From Silvanigrella paludirubra (GTDB lineage Bacteria; Bdellovibrionota_B; Oligoflexia; Silvanigrellales; Silvanigrellaceae), in the NCBI RefSeq assembly GCF_009208775.1, contig NZ_WFLM01000001.1:847325-911324 (forward strand): 64,000 nucleotides of DNA, given 5' to 3'. Made by a program: the position numbers and the translations under genes. The notes beneath the pieces are model-generated. The model was not told the DNA's origin. It made no database searches and saw only the letters and a program-made list of their open reading frames with translations. Shown piece by piece: positions 62,278 to 64,000 of this stretch. Position 1 is the stretch's first letter; each line of letters opens with the position of its first letter.

Positions 62278-63777
62278 TTATTTTGTATTTTTTATATCGC
62301 TTTCCGACGCGGCAAATGGTGCCGATAAATTTAAAACTTGAGGATAAACGGTTGAAAGAAGAAAACGTACACCTGTAATATAACTATTTCCTGCTTTTCC
62401 TCTTCCAATACTAGGTAACAAAGGATTTAATTCAATTGTTGAGGTATTCCACAAAATAGAAGGAACACCAGAACGTTTCCTAATTTCATGAACTTCTTCT
62501 ACAAATTGAGAATGAATCCCAAGACACCTTGTTGCTCCTAAATCTTCTAAGATAGAAATCATTTCATCTCGTTCATCTATTGGAATTAAACAGACATCGG
62601 GTCCAAAAAACGCATTTGAAGCGTATATGCTTTTTAATACTTTTTCTGGCTTCATATAATGAACACCTGGAGAAACAAAATAACCGTTTCCATTATTATC
62701 AATAGGCTTTCCCCACCTTAAAGTTTCATCCGACTCTCGTGCAGCAATTCCTTGAAATCTTAAAAAACGCTCCCAAGAATTCGAACTACAAAGTGGTTCC
62801 ATTACGTGTTTATCGGAACGAGATAAATCTTCTCTTGCTCCAATTGGCATTACTTTTATAGCTGAAACAAATTTGTCCTGAAATTCAGCAAATATTTTTT
62901 TGTCTACAAAAGCAAGATTTGTTGATTCCAGCCGTTGCCCAGCATCAAGACAAGATCCATAAATAATTTTTGAAATGGCGCTATTTATATTTGCAGATTC
63001 TGTAACATATGCTGCATTTTTTCCACCACCACAAAGTACCAAACGCGCATTTTGTTGTGTTGAGGTATCACGACGAATTTGTTCTAAACTTTCCTCACCA
63101 CCAGTATACAAAATAGTATCGAATTGATGGCTCAAAACTAGCCTTCGAAATACTTCAAAGTCTCCATATACAATTTGAACAACACCAGGAGGGAAGGATG
63201 CTTGGTGAAATCCACTTGCTAATAATGAACCAGATAAAAGACAGTGTGAAGAGGGGCGCATACACACCGCATTGCCTGCCGCAAGAGAAGGTAACACGCT
63301 ACATAGCAAAGTATAAACAGGAAGAGCAATATTAGAAGAAACAAGAACTAACCCTAAGGGCGCGTATTGCCATTCCCAACCTTCTTCATCTCTTTTAACG
63401 GAAAGAGCTTGTTTGCAAAATTCAGGAATTGCGAAAAATAATTTTTCACACAATGCCCATTCTTCCTCAACCGCTACTCGAGAACGAGCAAGCTCAAGCA
63501 TCATGTTACTTTTTATTTCTTCCGCATTTTCTTTTAAAAATCCTATTAATTTTTTTATGTATCCTAAACGTTCTTCTAATGAAGTAGAACGAAATTTTTT
63601 TTGAGCGGTTTTCATTCCTTGCAAAACAGGATCAACAAGTTCTTTACTCCAACTTGCCGTTGCTAAAATATCGGAAGGATTTGCAGGATTATATACAGAA
63701 AATAAACGTTCTGTCTTATTTGATGGATGAAAATTTCCATTAATATAAGGAGGTATGAGATTTAAATTTACAGTCAT
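62278..63777 (-). CDS. Aldehyde dehydrogenase-family protein, probably non-catalytic
   Basis: 499 residues from ATG 63777, with GAGGAG before it. Overall ALDH layout: NGNFHPSN, ALPVYTLLCSVLPSLAAGNA and the NAD-site VVQIVYGD, close to AstD-type enzymes. Where the nucleophile belongs (GQxC), this protein reads CLDAGQRLEST with Leu283 in the Cys place. Where the general base belongs (LELGG), it reads LVLCGGGKN with Val247 in the Glu place. Cys276 lies seven residues early and cannot substitute. If the alignment holds, it cannot oxidise aldehydes by the known route. Neighbours do not suggest a pathway. Confidence 0.75.
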   Translation of the reverse strand: MTVNLNLIPPYINGNFHPSNKTERLFSVYNPANPSDILATASWSKELVDPVLQGMKTAQKKFRSTSLEERLGYIKKLIGFLKENAEEIKSNMMLELARSRVAVEEEWALCEKLFFAIPEFCKQALSVKRDEEGWEWQYAPLGLVLVSSNIALPVYTLLCSVLPSLAAGNAVCMRPSSHCLLSGSLLASGFHQASFPPGVVQIVYGDFEVFRRLVLSHQFDTILYTGGEESLEQIRRDTSTQQNARLVLCGGGKNAAYVTESANINSAISKIIYGSCLDAGQRLESTNLAFVDKKIFAEFQDKFVSAIKVMPIGAREDLSRSDKHVMEPLCSSNSWERFLRFQGIAARESDETLRWGKPIDNNGNGYFVSPGVHYMKPEKVLKSIYASNAFFGPDVCLIPIDERDEMISILEDLGATRCLGIHSQFVEEVHEIRKRSGVPSILWNTSTIELNPLLPSIGRGKAGNSYITGVRFLLSTVYPQVLNLSAPFAASESDIKNTK

Positions 63778-63808
63778 GAAAAATCTCCTCAATTCGCGTA
63801 AGTAACAC

Positions 63809-64000
63809 TTATAGTGAGGATAGGATTTTTAATACCTTTAGGTCAAGGGAAGATGACAAATTCTGTTTTAAGTGTGAAATAGAAATCCATTGTTTTTTTT
63901 CAGGAAATGAAAATTTTTGAAATAATTTATTTATTTTTTCATCATCTTGAGAAGAATCAATTAAAATAGCATGACCCGTTATTTTGTGATGAGTAATACT
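63809..64000 (-). CDS. Probable C-terminal end of A/G-specific adenine glycosylase (MutY), cut
   Basis: An open frame runs from position 64000 down to the stop at 63809-63811 (63 codons seen). Translated, it begins SITHHKITGHAILID and ends QWISISHLKQNLSS...KVLKIL, the shape of the NUDIX-like end of MutY, where a Th-His segment and a final Lys-x-Leu are conserved. Only the last fifth of the gene is present, so the name is tentative. It lies 31 bp before the ALDH-like gene on the same strand, going toward it. Confidence 0.45.
   Translation of the reverse strand, partial: SITHHKITGHAILIDSSQDDEKINKLFQKFSFPEKKQWISISHLKQNLSSSLDLKVLKILSSL

Noticed and set aside
1-64000. tRNA, rRNA, CRISPR, insertion sequence or phage genes
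   Set aside because: Scanned for TYC-loop-like sequence, spaced repeats and transposase or integrase motifs; none was seen. A tRNA scan program would be needed to exclude degenerate tRNA genes.

Overview
The window is AT-rich, Gram-negative bacterial DNA, about 30% G+C by eye. It carries lipoproteins with lipoboxes, small outer-membrane beta-barrels, a BamC-like lipoprotein and HlyD/EmrB-type efflux. The protein repertoire and strong A/T codon bias fit the Bdellovibrionota/Oligoflexia, for example Silvanigrella-like bacteria. That placement is inference from style, because no rRNA is present. I saw no tRNA, rRNA, CRISPR array, insertion sequence or phage gene. Both ends cut through genes.

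Layout. 0-1.5 kb: polar amino-acid ABC permease (cut) and its binding protein. 1.7-4 kb: BamC-like lipoprotein, small beta-barrel and coiled-coil lipoprotein. 4-8.3 kb (minus): unknown protein, DUF4175-like membrane protein, DEDDh exonuclease, LysR regulator. 8.4-13.9 kb (plus): divergent NFACT/RqcH-like protein coupled to two polysaccharide enzymes (GT4 and a polyprenyl-phosphate sugar transferase), then a FapA-like protein. 13.9-20.2 kb: rlmD, radA, GH26-like glycosidase, argS. 20.3-24.8 kb: a cluster of solute-binding proteins without permeases, one of them decayed. 24.9-29 kb: lpd and the E2 of a 2-oxoacid dehydrogenase, divergent from engB-trmL.

29.1-32.5 kb: a promoter and a SAM-I (S-box) riboswitch head a hom-metX-metB operon. 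The pairings visible on paper give a complete translational switch. 32.5-35.6 kb: FixH/YtkA-like protein divergent from a RegB/RegA redox two-component pair that keeps the quinone motif and the redox cysteine. 35.8-40 kb: MHS-type transporter and a SKI2-like DEYH helicase. 40-44 kb: beta-barrel, then a leucine dehydrogenase - EVE - thiolase operon. 44.1-50.5 kb: an intergenic GC-rich structured island, an MFS carrier that overlaps an aminopeptidase tail-to-tail by 113 bp, a large lipoprotein and an APC permease.

50.5-54 kb is the most unusual stretch. A very AT-rich block holds a 680-residue ankyrin-repeat protein and, convergently, a 303-residue protein with the Cys/His/Asp signature of YopT-type (C58) cysteine proteases. 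Together they look like host-directed effectors or toxins (inference). 54-64 kb returns to ordinary genes: FMN glutamate-synthase-like protein, ABC exporter pair, superoxide dismutase, EmrAB-like efflux operon with an unknown first gene, an aldehyde-dehydrogenase homologue that appears to have lost both catalytic residues, and the tail of a probable mutY.
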